A stretch of DNA of 64,000 nt, from assembly GCF_023015865.1 (NCBI RefSeq), contig NZ_JALKBC010000009.1, positions 124,001 to 188,000 on the forward strand, given 5' to 3'. The notes under the pieces are model-generated. The model saw only the letters and a program-made list of their open reading frames with translations, was not told the origin of the DNA and made no database searches. Origin of the DNA: Arenibacter sp. F26102 (lineage in GTDB: Bacteria > Bacteroidota > Bacteroidia > Flavobacteriales > Flavobacteriaceae). Position 1 is the stretch's first letter, and each line of letters starts with the position of its first letter. The translations under genes were made by a program, and so were the position numbers. Below are positions 37,707 to 46,603 of the stretch, one piece after another.

Positions 37707-40457
37707 ATGAAAAGTTTTCTCCAACAGGTAGTTGATGATTTATTAAAGACCTATGATTCCTTCGACAACTTAATCTTAATATTACCCAGCAAACGGGCAG
37801 GGACTATTTTACGTACCACCTTGGCCAAAACAGCCAATAAAACAATATTTTCTCCTAAAATATACAGTATAGAAAGCTTTGTGGAACATATTTCAAAGCT
37901 ACAGGGCGCTTCAAATATGGAGCAACTTTTTACACTATACAAGGCTTATTCAGCAATGGAAAATGGCGAAAAGGATAATTTCTCTACCTTTTCCAAATGG
38001 GGTCAGACCTTATTGCAGGACTTTAATGAGATCGATAGATATTTAATTGATGCAAAAGATATATTTTCCTATTTGGCGAATATTCAGGAAATAAACCATT
38101 GGTCGTTACAGAAGGAAAAATCCGAAATAATTACCAATTATATTAAATTCTGGAATAATCTTGAACCGTTATATAAGGCTTTTAATGATTTGCTGAAAGC
38201 CAAAAAATTGGGTCATCAGGGTTTAATTTATCGCACGGCCTGTGAACAATTGAAAGATTATTTGGCAAATAATGAAAACAAGACACACATATTTCTAGGT
38301 TTTAACGCATTAAATACGGCAGAGTCCCATATTATTCAGGAAATATTGACCAAAACCAAAGGGGATATTTTTTGGGATTGCGATACTTATTTTGTGGAAG
38401 ACGCTATACACGATGCCAGTTATTTTATTAGACAGCATCAAAATAGTTGGCCCTATCTTAAAGGGAAAGCACTAAAAGGAATTGAAAGCAATTATACGGC
38501 CCAAAAGAATATTAAAATAATAGGTGTACCCAAAAACGTTTCCCAAACAAAGTATGTAGGGGGTCTTTTGTTGAAACTTAAAGAAGAGGACGACAACATT
38601 CTCAAGAACACGGCTATAGTTTTGGGTGATGAAACCCTGTTGAATCCCCTTTTGAACGCTATACCCTCGGAGCTGGACACCGTAAATATTACTATGGGAT
38701 ATCCGTTAAAAAGTACTCCCTTGGCCAGTTTGTTCTCCCAATATCTTTCACTACACTTAAAAAAGGATTCCCAAGGGTGGTATTTTCAACAGCTGTTGGA
38801 TTTTTTGTCACATCCTTACATACAAATTCTATGTACCGAAAAGGAGCAAAATATTGCTGCCATTATAAGTGAGGCCATTAGATTGAAAAATTGGGCATTT
38901 ATAAGCTCAAATAATTTACGTTCTGCAATAGAAGGAAATGACCACTTGCTTAGTCTACTGTTTTTTCAGGAGAAGGTTTCGGGAACCAATTTTATACATA
39001 AATGTCATCAAATTATCCAAATACTTAGGGAGAAATTTGTACTATCCAAAGAGTCCCTTGGTTTGGAGTATTTGTATAGGTTTTATACCTTATTCAATCA
39101 ACTTCAGGACATGGTGGAGCAATATGCTTTCGCTAACGACCTACAATCATTGGAAAGCCTTTATTTGGAAATTGTAAGGCACGAAACTCTGGATTTTCAA
39201 GGAGAACCTTTGGAAGGACTGCAAATAATGGGAATGTTGGAAAGTAGGGTGTTGGATTTTGAAACCGTTATTCTAACTTCGGTGAACGAAGGTATACTTC
39301 CTTCCGGCAAGTCCAATAATTCCTTTATCCCCTTCGATCTAAAAAAGTATTACAAACTTCCTACTTATAAGGAAAAGGATGCAGTGTATACGTATCATTT
39401 TTATCGCTTATTACAACGGGCAAAAAACATCTATTTGGTGTACAATACCGAGGCCGATGTTTTGGAAGGCGGTGAGAGAAGTAGGTTGCTGACCCAACTC
39501 CTTACCGATGAAAATAAATTGGCGGATATTACCGAAATTATTGCCGCACCCGAAATAAATCCAACTGTTAAGGTTTTACAGACCATTACAAAGGATGCGG
39601 ACCTTATGGATTTGATCAAGGAGCATGCTTCCAAAGGTTTTTCACCCACCTCTTTGAGTAATTATATCAGAAATCCCATAGATTTTTATAAAAGAAATCT
39701 GTTGGGAATAGACGACGTTATGGAAGTGGAAGAAACCGTTGCCAACAATACTTTTGGAACCATTGTACATGACACCCTGGAGGACCTTTACAAACCTTAT
39801 TTGAATACCTATCTGGAAGTGTCCATGCTTCAAGAAATGAAAAAGAAGATAAAGACTACTGTAATAGGTCATTTTGCGAAGAGCTTCGCAGAAGGGGATA
39901 TTTCCAGAGGAAAAAACCTGATTGCCTTTAATGTGGTGGTGAGGTACATAGAAAATTTCCTAAAGATGGAATTGGCAGAAGTTAAACAACATCGAATTAA
40001 AATATTAGGGGTAGAAGAAAAACTTCGAATGAATATAGCTGTTCCCGGACTGGATTTTCCCGTGGTCCTAAAAGGAAAACTGGACCGGATAGATGAAAAA
40101 GACGGACTTATTAGAATAATCGACTATAAAACAGGTAACGTGACAAGTCCCCAGGTCGAAATTGTGGAATGGGAGGACGCCATACAGGACTACAACTACA
40201 GCAAAGCCTTTCAATTGTTATGCTATGCTATTATGTACAACAACGATCAAGCCATTGGTAAAATAGAAGCAGGAATAATTTCATTTAAAAATTTAAGTTC
40301 GGGTCTGCTAAAATTTGCAGTAAAAGAAAAGAAGGGCAGTAGAAACAAGGATAATTCCATTACCCAAGAAACTATTGCCCATTTTATGGAATCTATTAGA
40401 ATTTTAATTTCTGAAATTGGTAATCCTTTAGTACCATTTACAGAAAAGGAGGTATAG
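37707..40457 (+). CDS. AddB-like PD-(D/E)XK nuclease
   Basis: The 916-aa protein has an inactivated UvrD-like N-terminal part (LILILPSKRAGTILRTTL, without a Walker A), a central region with VILTSVNEGILPSGKSNNSF, which resembles helicase motif V/VI of AddB, and a C-terminal nuclease with FSPTSLSNYIRNPIDFYKRNLLGI, GTIVHDTLEDLY, LKGKLDRIDEKDGLIRIIDYKTGNV. It is the natural partner of the helicase at 32.4 kb. The Cys residues of the AddB iron-sulfur cluster are not evident around the nuclease domain. It converges with the SDR gene. Confidence 0.88.
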   Translation: MKSFLQQVVDDLLKTYDSFDNLILILPSKRAGTILRTTLAKTANKTIFSPKIYSIESFVEHISKLQGASNMEQLFTLYKAYSAMENGEKDNFSTFSKWGQTLLQDFNEIDRYLIDAKDIFSYLANIQEINHWSLQKEKSEIITNYIKFWNNLEPLYKAFNDLLKAKKLGHQGLIYRTACEQLKDYLANNENKTHIFLGFNALNTAESHIIQEILTKTKGDIFWDCDTYFVEDAIHDASYFIRQHQNSWPYLKGKALKGIESNYTAQKNIKIIGVPKNVSQTKYVGGLLLKLKEEDDNILKNTAIVLGDETLLNPLLNAIPSELDTVNITMGYPLKSTPLASLFSQYLSLHLKKDSQGWYFQQLLDFLSHPYIQILCTEKEQNIAAIISEAIRLKNWAFISSNNLRSAIEGNDHLLSLLFFQEKVSGTNFIHKCHQIIQILREKFVLSKESLGLEYLYRFYTLFNQLQDMVEQYAFANDLQSLESLYLEIVRHETLDFQGEPLEGLQIMGMLESRVLDFETVILTSVNEGILPSGKSNNSFIPFDLKKYYKLPTYKEKDAVYTYHFYRLLQRAKNIYLVYNTEADVLEGGERSRLLTQLLTDENKLADITEIIAAPEINPTVKVLQTITKDADLMDLIKEHASKGFSPTSLSNYIRNPIDFYKRNLLGIDDVMEVEETVANNTFGTIVHDTLEDLYKPYLNTYLEVSMLQEMKKKIKTTVIGHFAKSFAEGDISRGKNLIAFNVVVRYIENFLKMELAEVKQHRIKILGVEEKLRMNIAVPGLDFPVVLKGKLDRIDEKDGLIRIIDYKTGNVTSPQVEIVEWEDAIQDYNYSKAFQLLCYAIMYNNDQAIGKIEAGIISFKNLSSGLLKFAVKEKKGSRNKDNSITQETIAHFMESIRILISEIGNPLVPFTEKEV

Positions 40458-40459
40458 CG

Positions 40460-41173
40460 TTATTTTTTATCAGGTCGTGTAGGCCTTACCTCTATTTTAC
40501 TGGGCAACGTCCTTGGATTCATATTCAAAAGATCCAAAACCAACTCGCCAATATCTTCTGGCTGTATCTTCCAAGCATCCTCTTTGGACGGTTCATTATC
40601 ATTAAAATTTGTGGCTACAGAACCAGGCATTATTGTAGATACTTTAATATCATAAGGCCTTAAATCCAACATGGCGGCTTGGGTAAAACCTACTACACCA
40701 AATTTGGTGGCATTGTATCCTGCACCATTGGCAAAGAAATTGGTGCCGGCCAAACTTGCCACAGTAATATAATACCCCTTAGATTTCTTCAGGGCCTCTA
40801 CCGAAGCTTTTAGTGAGTGAAATACTCCGTTTAGGTTAGTGTTTACCATCTCGTGCCAAAGAGTGTCGGAAATTTGATCTACTGGAGCAAAATGTCCAAC
40901 TCCTGCATTGGCGATGACCACATCCAATTTCCCCCATTTATCCAAAATCTTTTTTACAGCCGACTTTTCATCCCCAATTTTTGAAACATCCGAGGCAATG
41001 GCCAGTACATTGTCGGCCGATCCAAGGCTTTTTGCAGCTTTTTCGGCACTTTCCAATAGCCTGCTACTAATGGCTACTTTCATTCCTGCCTCCAGTAGTT
41101 TGGAAGCAATGCCATATCCTATTCCCTTGGAACCTCCTGTAATATAGACCACTTTATTTTTTAAATCATTCAT
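40460..41173 (-). CDS. short-chain dehydrogenase/reductase
   Basis: The 237-aa protein has the classical SDR marks: TGGSKGIGYGIA cofactor loop (about 12-23), NAGVGHF, catalytic Ser in ITVASLAG, and YNATK with Tyr and Lys (about 153-157). PGSVATNF follows. The Ser/Arg after strand 2 (ISSRL) suggests NADP preference. The substrate is unknown. It ends 2 nt from the stop of the convergent AddB-like gene. Confidence 0.92.
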   Translation of the reverse strand: MNDLKNKVVYITGGSKGIGYGIASKLLEAGMKVAISSRLLESAEKAAKSLGSADNVLAIASDVSKIGDEKSAVKKILDKWGKLDVVIANAGVGHFAPVDQISDTLWHEMVNTNLNGVFHSLKASVEALKKSKGYYITVASLAGTNFFANGAGYNATKFGVVGFTQAAMLDLRPYDIKVSTIMPGSVATNFNDNEPSKEDAWKIQPEDIGELVLDLLNMNPRTLPSKIEVRPTRPDKK

Positions 41174-41345
41174 GTTGTTTAGTTTTAAGTGAAATTATAA
41201 TTATACGGGCAGATATTAAAAAACTGAGCGTTATTATTTTCTTAAACTCCGCCTAAATAAATTCCTTAAAAACGTGGAGGCAATTAGCGGTAAGCGTTAT
41301 CAGCCGTGGATCACCTAAGTGCTTGTGGTTGTATTTCAGTGAAAA

Positions 41346-42188
41346 CTATAAATTAACCTCATTATAACTCAGCAGGGGGATAGCGATATGTTCTTCAATT
41401 TTTGCTACCAGGCTTTTGTGGAATATTTTTTGAAAAAACCCAGTTTCTTCCCTTTCCAATAATACCAATAGGTTGGCGCCTATGGTACGGGCGTAGTCCT
41501 TAAGTTTTTCTTCGATCATATCCGAGTATAATACGGTAAAGTCTATGGAGGAATCGTTTATCTCTTGCTGGGCCAAGTCTTTAAACCATGTCATCTGCTC
41601 ATTTACGGCATCTTCCTTCCCTTTTGAGATATGCACCATTTGTATTTTGGCACCTAGCGCTTTTGCCATTGGGACCAATTTTTTAAGAGCCAGCACATCT
41701 GCCTCTTCAAAATCCGTTGCATATAAAATACTCTTAATGGACTTTTCCTCGATAGTGTTTGGTATAATAAGCAAGGGACAAGGCGCTTTTTCTTGAAGTC
41801 CCTTTCCTATATTACCAACAAAGAGGCCACGGTCCGTATGTCTATCCTTCCTGCCAATGATAATAAGATCGGTAGAAATGTCCTTGGTCTTCTCAAGAAT
41901 GGCACTGGAAACCGAGTCGTTGTGAACGGCTTCCACCTGCAATTTGTTTCCATCTACGGATACGCCCAAATGCTTTTCACAATAAGATTCCAAAATTTCT
42001 GTCTGTTCCTTAATTACATGATATTCAATTTGGGATGTTGGGCGTGAAACGGAAACTCTTATTGGATCAATTTCGTGAACATAGAGAACCAGCAGTTTAG
42101 CTTTAAGTGTTCTGCTTAAGTGATATGCATATTTTAATGCCGGTACAGAGTGTTCTGTGCGATCGGAGGCGTAAAGTATCGTCTTCAT
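41346..42188 (-). CDS. universal stress protein, tandem UspA domains
   Basis: The 280-aa protein has two UspA halves. The first starts MKTILYASDRTEHSVPALKYAYHLSR and has the nucleotide-binding-like IIIGRKDRHTDRGLFVGNIGKGL; the second starts KSILYATDFEEADVLALKKL and is more degenerate (LLVLLEREETGFFQKIF). Such proteins respond to starvation and low oxygen. A TGACCAATATCA palindrome sits 51 nt upstream (42239-42250), suggesting Crp/Fnr-type control. Confidence 0.92.
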   Translation of the reverse strand: MKTILYASDRTEHSVPALKYAYHLSRTLKAKLLVLYVHEIDPIRVSVSRPTSQIEYHVIKEQTEILESYCEKHLGVSVDGNKLQVEAVHNDSVSSAILEKTKDISTDLIIIGRKDRHTDRGLFVGNIGKGLQEKAPCPLLIIPNTIEEKSIKSILYATDFEEADVLALKKLVPMAKALGAKIQMVHISKGKEDAVNEQMTWFKDLAQQEINDSSIDFTVLYSDMIEEKLKDYARTIGANLLVLLEREETGFFQKIFHKSLVAKIEEHIAIPLLSYNEVNL

Positions 42189-42238
42189 AGTTACTTTGTT
42201 TAAAGATTAAAACTATAAGCTATTGTTGATAATAACAA

Positions 42239-42250
42239 TGATATTGGTCA
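42239..42250. promoter_or_regulatory. Crp/Fnr-like palindrome before the usp gene
   Basis: TGATATTGGTCA has the TGA-N6-TCA layout, centred about 56 nt upstream of the usp start codon. Confidence 0.5.
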
Positions 42251-42358
42251 TACCCATTATATCCTTTCATTCTTTATATGGTAAAAAATCGCTTTTCAAA
42301 AATCCTAACTTATGTGCGGAATACCTATGGGAATCCTTGGCCCTAAATTTATGTTAAC

Positions 42359-42370
42359 TGATCTTGGTCA
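42359..42370. promoter_or_regulatory. Crp/Fnr-like palindrome before the HMA-like gene
   Basis: TGATCTTGGTCA differs from the usp site at one position and lies 84 nt before the ATG at 42454. Confidence 0.5.
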
Positions 42371-42453
42371 TTTCAGATACCAATTTGCCAGCGTATATTG
42401 TTGATCGTTGTAAACAAATAATTTAATTGATAAGTGTTGTTAACAAAGACCTG

Positions 42454-42723
42454 ATGAAAGCCATAGCAAAAATAGGAAACCTAATCTCTGAAAGTGATAA
42501 AAGAGTAATTCTTCGCAACCTGAGTCGCATTATGGATATTAGAATAATAAATCTGGAGGTTGATACCGGAAGACTTATTTTCTTTTACTACAGTCCAATT
42601 GCACTGGAACAGGTAAAACAAGAACTTTGGAGAATTGGTTACCCCATCAGACATTTCAAATTTCTTTCCACGTTAAGTCCAAATATGCAGAATGAAGGCA
42701 GAGGTGAAACAACCCTTGCCTAA
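42454..42723 (+). CDS. small protein with HMA-like ferredoxin fold
   Basis: The 89-aa protein from ATG 42454 (the frame is open further back only from a TTG) has IRIINLEVDTGRLIFFYYSPIALEQVKQELWRIGYPIRHF, whose beta-alpha-beta spacing and ELWRIGY end recall the heavy-metal-associated domain (ALEEAGY). The metal-binding CxxC is absent, so it would not bind copper in the usual way. Function unknown; its upstream palindrome ties it to the neighbouring stress genes. Confidence 0.7.
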   Translation: MKAIAKIGNLISESDKRVILRNLSRIMDIRIINLEVDTGRLIFFYYSPIALEQVKQELWRIGYPIRHFKFLSTLSPNMQNEGRGETTLA

Positions 42724-42900
42724 TTATTACTAAAAAATGTTTTTTTGTAACACTAACGTGGCAACTTTCCCGTAGCCATACCCAAAGGCGTTTACAAAAA
42801 ATTTCGAGTGAGTCATTGTTGACAACGGCAATCATTGCCAAATTTTACATTGCTAGAAGAATTGGTGATAATTGGAAGTTATTACAGGCTTTCCTTTTGA

Positions 42901-42912
42901 TGATTCTTGTCA
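42901..42912. promoter_or_regulatory. Crp/Fnr-like palindrome before deoC
   Basis: TGATTCTTGTCA has the TGA-N6-TCA form, 86 nt before the deoC ATG. Confidence 0.42.
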
Positions 42913-42997
42913 TAAAATAACATGGAAAAGAAGTTTACTTTTGGTAAAATAGGGTGTTATCCATTCACAGAATTACCAAAATGATATACTTTTCCAT

Positions 42998-43642
42998 ATG
43001 CAATTTGAAAATTTTATAGACCATACACTATTAAAACCTACGGCAACAGAGGAAGATATTAGGCTTCTTTGCGCCGAAGCTTTAAATTATAAGTTTTATG
43101 CCGTATGTATCAAAGGTTGTTACCTATCCCTTGCAAAAGAATTGTTAAGAGGCACTAAGGTAAAGCTGGTTGCAGTAGTAGGGTTTCCCTTAGGGGCTAT
43201 GTCCACTAGGGCGAAAGTACAGGAAGCGGAGGATTATATGGAACAAGGAGCCGATGAGCTGGATATGGTCCTAAATATTGGATGGCTTAAATCTGGTAAA
43301 TTTTCAGTTGTAGAAGATGAAATAACCCAAGTGAAAAAGGTGCTGGGTAGCGATGTATTAAAAGTTATTTTGGAAACCTGTTATTTAACCGAGGAGGAAA
43401 AAAGGATGGCCTGTACATTGGCAGTTAATGCCAAGGCTGATTTTGTAAAGACTTCAACCGGTTTTGGTCCCGGAGGGGCAACTCTTGAAGATGTGGTTCT
43501 GATGAAGTCAGTGATAAAGAACAAAATCAAAATAAAGGCATCTGGGGGAATTAAAGATGCTGCCACAGCCAAACGATATATAGATTTAGGAGTTTCCCGA
43601 ATAGGGACATCTTCTGGAGTTGCTATAGTAACGGACCAATAA
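42998..43642 (+). CDS. deoC: deoxyribose-phosphate aldolase
   Basis: The 214-aa enzyme has IDHTLLKPTATEEDI at the start, VVGFPLGAMSTRAKVQEA, ELDMVLNIGWLKSG, the Schiff-base Lys151 in DFVKTSTGFGPGGAT, and the second Lys in KIKASGGIKD. It splits deoxyribose 5-phosphate into glyceraldehyde 3-phosphate and acetaldehyde in nucleoside breakdown. The purine nucleoside phosphorylase gene follows 48 nt later. Confidence 0.96.
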   Translation: MQFENFIDHTLLKPTATEEDIRLLCAEALNYKFYAVCIKGCYLSLAKELLRGTKVKLVAVVGFPLGAMSTRAKVQEAEDYMEQGADELDMVLNIGWLKSGKFSVVEDEITQVKKVLGSDVLKVILETCYLTEEEKRMACTLAVNAKADFVKTSTGFGPGGATLEDVVLMKSVIKNKIKIKASGGIKDAATAKRYIDLGVSRIGTSSGVAIVTDQ

Positions 43643-43690
43643 AGTTGACTTTCCTCTGGAATTGGCTTGAATATAAAAATTGAAGTAAAT

Positions 43691-44389
43691 ATGAGCGTAC
43701 ATATTGAAGCGAAAAAGGGTGAAATTACAGAAACTGTATTATTGCCAGGGGATCCGTTAAGGGCTAAATGGATAGCGAATAGCTTTCTTGAAAATCCTAT
43801 CTGTTATAATCAGGTTCGTGGTATGTTGGGATATACAGGAACCTATAAGGGCAAACGTATTTCGGTTCAGGGAAGCGGTATGGGCATACCTTCTGCTCTG
43901 ATCTATTATCAGGAGTTAATTAATGATTATGGGGTGAAAAATCTAATTCGCGTAGGTACTGCCGGTTCTTATCAAAAAGAGGTTAAAATACGTGATATCG
44001 TATTAGCGATGGCAGCTTCCACCACCTCGGGAATTAATAATTCAAGATTTATTAACGCCGACTATGCCCCAACCGCTGATTTTGACTTGCTTCTTAAGGC
44101 TGCACTTTACGCAAAGGAAAAGGGTATTGCCATTAAGGCAGGTAATGTTCTTTCTTCGGATGAATTTTATGAGGATGATCCAAATTCCTATAAATTGTGG
44201 GCAAAATTCGGGGTCCTTTGTGTAGAAATGGAGGCGGCCGGATTATATACCATTGCCGCCAAGTTTAATATTAAGGCCCTAACGATATTGACTATTTCGG
44301 ATTCTTTAGTGACGGGTCAAAAATCAAATTCCATAGAAAGGGAAACCACTTTTCAGGACATGATAGATATTGCCCTTAATATTGCCTAA
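43691..44389 (+). CDS. deoD: purine-nucleoside phosphorylase (DeoD type)
   Basis: The 232-aa protein has the hexameric PNP pattern: [48 protein letters not shown]-like [25 protein letters not shown] and [11 protein letters not shown]. The Asp of SDS is the catalytic acid. ATG 43691 ([13 protein letters not shown]) matches the family start; the longer frame begins with TTG. With deoC it degrades purine deoxynucleosides to base and central metabolites. Confidence 0.95.
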   Translation: MSVHIEAKKGEITETVLLPGDPLRAKWIANSFLENPICYNQVRGMLGYTGTYKGKRISVQGSGMGIPSALIYYQELINDYGVKNLIRVGTAGSYQKEVKIRDIVLAMAASTTSGINNSRFINADYAPTADFDLLLKAALYAKEKGIAIKAGNVLSSDEFYEDDPNSYKLWAKFGVLCVEMEAAGLYTIAAKFNIKALTILTISDSLVTGQKSNSIERETTFQDMIDIALNIA

Positions 44390-44532
44390 GGCAGGGAATC
44401 GACTATCTATTTTATTGATTCTCCGTACATTAATTATGCCTCTTATTTTAAGGAAAAGGAGAATTTTTGGTCGCCCGATGGGGTATTTCCAGTAAAAACT
44501 CAATTTAACTTAGGTTATCAATATTACCAATA

Positions 44533-44544
44533 TGACCAAGATCA
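44533..44544. promoter_or_regulatory. Crp/Fnr-like palindrome before the DUF2267 gene
   Basis: TGACCAAGATCA is the exact reverse complement of the site at 42359-42370 and lies 56 nt before the ATG. Confidence 0.52.
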
Positions 44545-44599
44545 TTTTACAAACCAAAAGATAAAGCCATTTTTGTATATATCCCAAAATTAAGCAATC

Positions 44600-45052
44600 A
44601 TGGCACTCAATTTTAATCAGTATGCAACAGAGGGACATACCTTCTTAAAAGATTACACTAAACAAATGGATATGGGCAAGGATACCGACAAAGCCGGACG
44701 GGTTCTTACCTCCATACTCCATGCCTTAAGGGAAATTATTCCGGTTGCAGAATCACTGCAATTTATTGCGCAGTTACCCATGTTTTTAAAAGGGGTCTAT
44801 GTAACTGGTTGGTCCTTAAAACAAGAAAAACCCAAAATTAAAAACATGCCCGAATTCTTGGACCTGGTTAGACAATTTGACGGACCAGCTGCAGTAAACG
44901 ATTTTGAATACAGTGATGAAGTGGCAGAAGAATATGTAAACACTACCTTTATTTATTTACGAAAATATGTTTCCCAAGGAGAAATGGCCGACATCCGGGA
45001 TAGCCTTCCAAAAAATCTTAAAGGAATGATTTTTAATAATTTAATATTCTAA
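44600..45052 (+). CDS. DUF2267 protein
   Basis: The 150-aa acidic helical protein begins MALNFNQYATEGHTFLKDY and contains AGRVLTSILHALREIIPVAESLQFIAQLPMFLKGVYVTGW, a repeat-like segment typical of DUF2267, which often accompanies universal stress proteins. No signal peptide or catalytic site is visible. Given the upstream palindrome, it is probably induced with the usp gene; the biochemical role is unknown. Confidence 0.88.
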   Translation: MALNFNQYATEGHTFLKDYTKQMDMGKDTDKAGRVLTSILHALREIIPVAESLQFIAQLPMFLKGVYVTGWSLKQEKPKIKNMPEFLDLVRQFDGPAAVNDFEYSDEVAEEYVNTTFIYLRKYVSQGEMADIRDSLPKNLKGMIFNNLIF

Positions 45053-45063
45053 TAACCAATATT

Positions 45064-45147
45064 ATGACCTTATACATCGCTCTTTTTATTTATGCCAGTA
45101 TTTATTCAATAACCTATTTGTTAAAAAAGTATTCCAGAAGAGTTTGA
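45064..45147 (+). CDS. possible 27-aa single-helix membrane microprotein
   Basis: ATG 45064 to TGA 45147, 11 nt after the DUF2267 stop, encodes MTLYIALFIYASIYSITYLL followed by KKYSRRV: one hydrophobic helix with a positive C-terminal tail, as in many stress-linked microproteins. A chance frame of this length is common, so this is a suggestion only. Confidence 0.25.
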   Translation: MTLYIALFIYASIYSITYLLKKYSRRV

Positions 45148-45246
45148 AAAAGTGTGATGCAAATGTTTTAAATTGGACTCTAGTAACCTGAATTATTTCC
45201 AAAACCTACCTTATCCCTTAAGATAAATATTTTAATTTAATATTTC

Positions 45247-45702
45247 ATGATATCAAAAACACAGTTGTTTATCGAGTTGTGGGAAGAAGCCAGAACCCGG
45301 TTTTCAAATCAATTGTCCAATTTAAAGGAAGACGATTTAAACAAAAAGTTATTGCCGGCCCCCAATAGTATAGGATTTCTTATTCGACATATAGGCGATG
45401 TTGAACTACTTTTTGCCAAAAATGTATTTGGAGCGCAGGATATAAAGGTAATTGCAAAAACGGTCATTGCTCAAAAGGATACGGGCGAGTGGACCAATTT
45501 GGAGGAATTATTGGAATACGTACAACATTCATTTTTAATGATAAAGACTATAATAGAAAAGCAGGAAGATAAGGATTGGGAAACAACTATTACAACCAAA
45601 GAATTTGGAACAAAGACAAAGGCGGAGGCATTTGGAAGAATAGTTTCCCATACCACCTATCATTCTGGTCAAATGGCCATTATTAAGAAATATGGGTCAT
45701 AG
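45247..45702 (+). CDS. DinB-family protein
   Basis: The 151-aa protein is a predicted four-helix bundle with the three metal-binding His of DinB/YfiT proteins: His in FLIRHIGDVE (about 43), and two in RIVSHTTYHSGQM (about 136 and 140). The family includes thiol-dependent transferases and stress proteins. It is preceded by 99 nt from the microprotein and is convergent with the DUF302 gene, 3 nt apart. Confidence 0.88.
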   Translation: MISKTQLFIELWEEARTRFSNQLSNLKEDDLNKKLLPAPNSIGFLIRHIGDVELLFAKNVFGAQDIKVIAKTVIAQKDTGEWTNLEELLEYVQHSFLMIKTIIEKQEDKDWETTITTKEFGTKTKAEAFGRIVSHTTYHSGQMAIIKKYGS

Positions 45703-45705
45703 AAT

Positions 45706-46098
45706 TTAGTGGATCTTTTCTACCACCTTCTTTAATTTCTCGCCCACTTCATCCGCTATATTCATTAAATCCAAATTAATTACGGCCTGCATGGATGCCA
45801 TGGGGTTTACTGCTGCTATTTCCACAAGTCCTGGTTCCTTTTCCATAACAATTACATTACAGGGCAACATGGTACCAATTTTATCTTCGGCCTGTAGTGC
45901 TTTGTGGGCAAAGGGAGCGTTACATGCGCCCAGGACCATATAATTATAGAAATCTACGTCCAATTTCTTCTTTAGGGTAGCTTTCATATCTATTTCCGTT
46001 AGCACGCCAAAGCCCTCTTCCTGTAGGGCCAATTTTGTTTTTTCCACTGCCTTGTCGAAAGGTATATTTCCAATTGTTTTATTAAAATAATACTCCAT
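45706..46098 (-). CDS. DUF302 protein
   Basis: The 130-aa protein has the DUF302 pattern: VEKTKLALQEEGFGVLTEIDMKATLKKKLDVDF at about 19-50, LGACNAPFAHKAL at about 57 and LPCNVIVME at about 79. DUF302 proteins have a compact alpha/beta fold with conserved Cys residues (both present here) and are often found with thiol or sulfur metabolism and stress genes. Function not established. Confidence 0.9.
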   Translation of the reverse strand: MEYYFNKTIGNIPFDKAVEKTKLALQEEGFGVLTEIDMKATLKKKLDVDFYNYMVLGACNAPFAHKALQAEDKIGTMLPCNVIVMEKEPGLVEIAAVNPMASMQAVINLDLMNIADEVGEKLKKVVEKIH

Positions 46099-46254
46099 AA
46101 TAATATTTTTATCGGGTTTTTAAAAAACAAGAATAGGAAGCAAAAGCCTCCGGTTTCAAACTTGGTAAATAATATTCAATTTTTTTAATCCATTTAATTC
46201 GGTCTATGCCATAAATAAGGTAAAGTGGACCTTTTATATAACAGGGACTCTATA

Positions 46255-46440
46255 TAATAAAAAGGATTGGGATATCTAAATATCCCAATCCTTTATGTCC
46301 GGGGCAAGTAGCTCTTTTACACTAATCCAAGTCTTGGACGGCGAGTTGCAATTGCAACATCCGAACAGGGTGTTTGGGCGATTAGGCTCAAGAAGTTACA
46401 TGGGCTCCGGAGTATAGTCGCTAAGGCATTACTGCTTAGA
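46255..46440 (-). ncRNA. candidate structured RNA ending in a strong terminator
   Basis: On the minus strand the element ends in a perfect 15-bp hairpin (46261-46294, loop 4 nt) followed by TTTTTATTATA. Its body can form nested pairs: TCCGG ends at 46298 and about 46407-46414, CTAATC/GATTAG (46322-46327, 46380-46385), ACATCC/GGGTGT and the palindrome GTTGCAATTGCAAC. The GC content is above that of the surrounding spacer. The size, about 185 nt, is like 6S RNA, but I cannot match it to that family, and the G-U pair in the outer stem favours the plus strand instead. Confidence 0.4.
46261..46294 (-). terminator. 15-bp intrinsic terminator hairpin
   Basis: AAAGGATTGGGATAT pairs fully with ATATCCCAATCCTTT around a 4-nt loop; on the minus strand TTTTTATTATA follows. 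It is 310 nt from the OmpA lipoprotein stop, so it more likely ends a separate minus-strand RNA. Confidence 0.75.
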
Positions 46441-46517
46441 AACTTTATTTTAATATCTATCAAAGAACTATTGCTTTATAATAATACCAATATATAATTA
46501 TCATATTGGATTCGGAA

Positions 46518-46529
46518 TGATATATATCA
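46518..46529. promoter_or_regulatory. Crp/Fnr-like palindrome before the structured element
   Basis: TGATATATATCA is perfectly palindromic and lies about 80-90 nt upstream of the candidate minus-strand RNA. Confidence 0.45.
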
Positions 46530-46603
46530 GTTGGGTGTGTTTTTTTTTCGATTTTTAAAAAAGAAAATAGGATTGCTTAATTTCCTGTTTCCTGTTATGT
46601 CTC

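Larger units (their letters stand above)
46099..46603. other. intergenic region with a structured element and a palindrome
   Basis: It holds a 15-bp hairpin at 46261-46294, a base-paired element at 46298-46440 and a Crp/Fnr-like palindrome at 46518-46529. No convincing protein frame is present. Confidence 0.55.

Noticed and set aside
46341-46354. GTTGCAATTGCAAC palindrome as an integrase attachment site
   Set aside because: No integrase, tRNA or second copy is seen; it fits better as part of the structured element.
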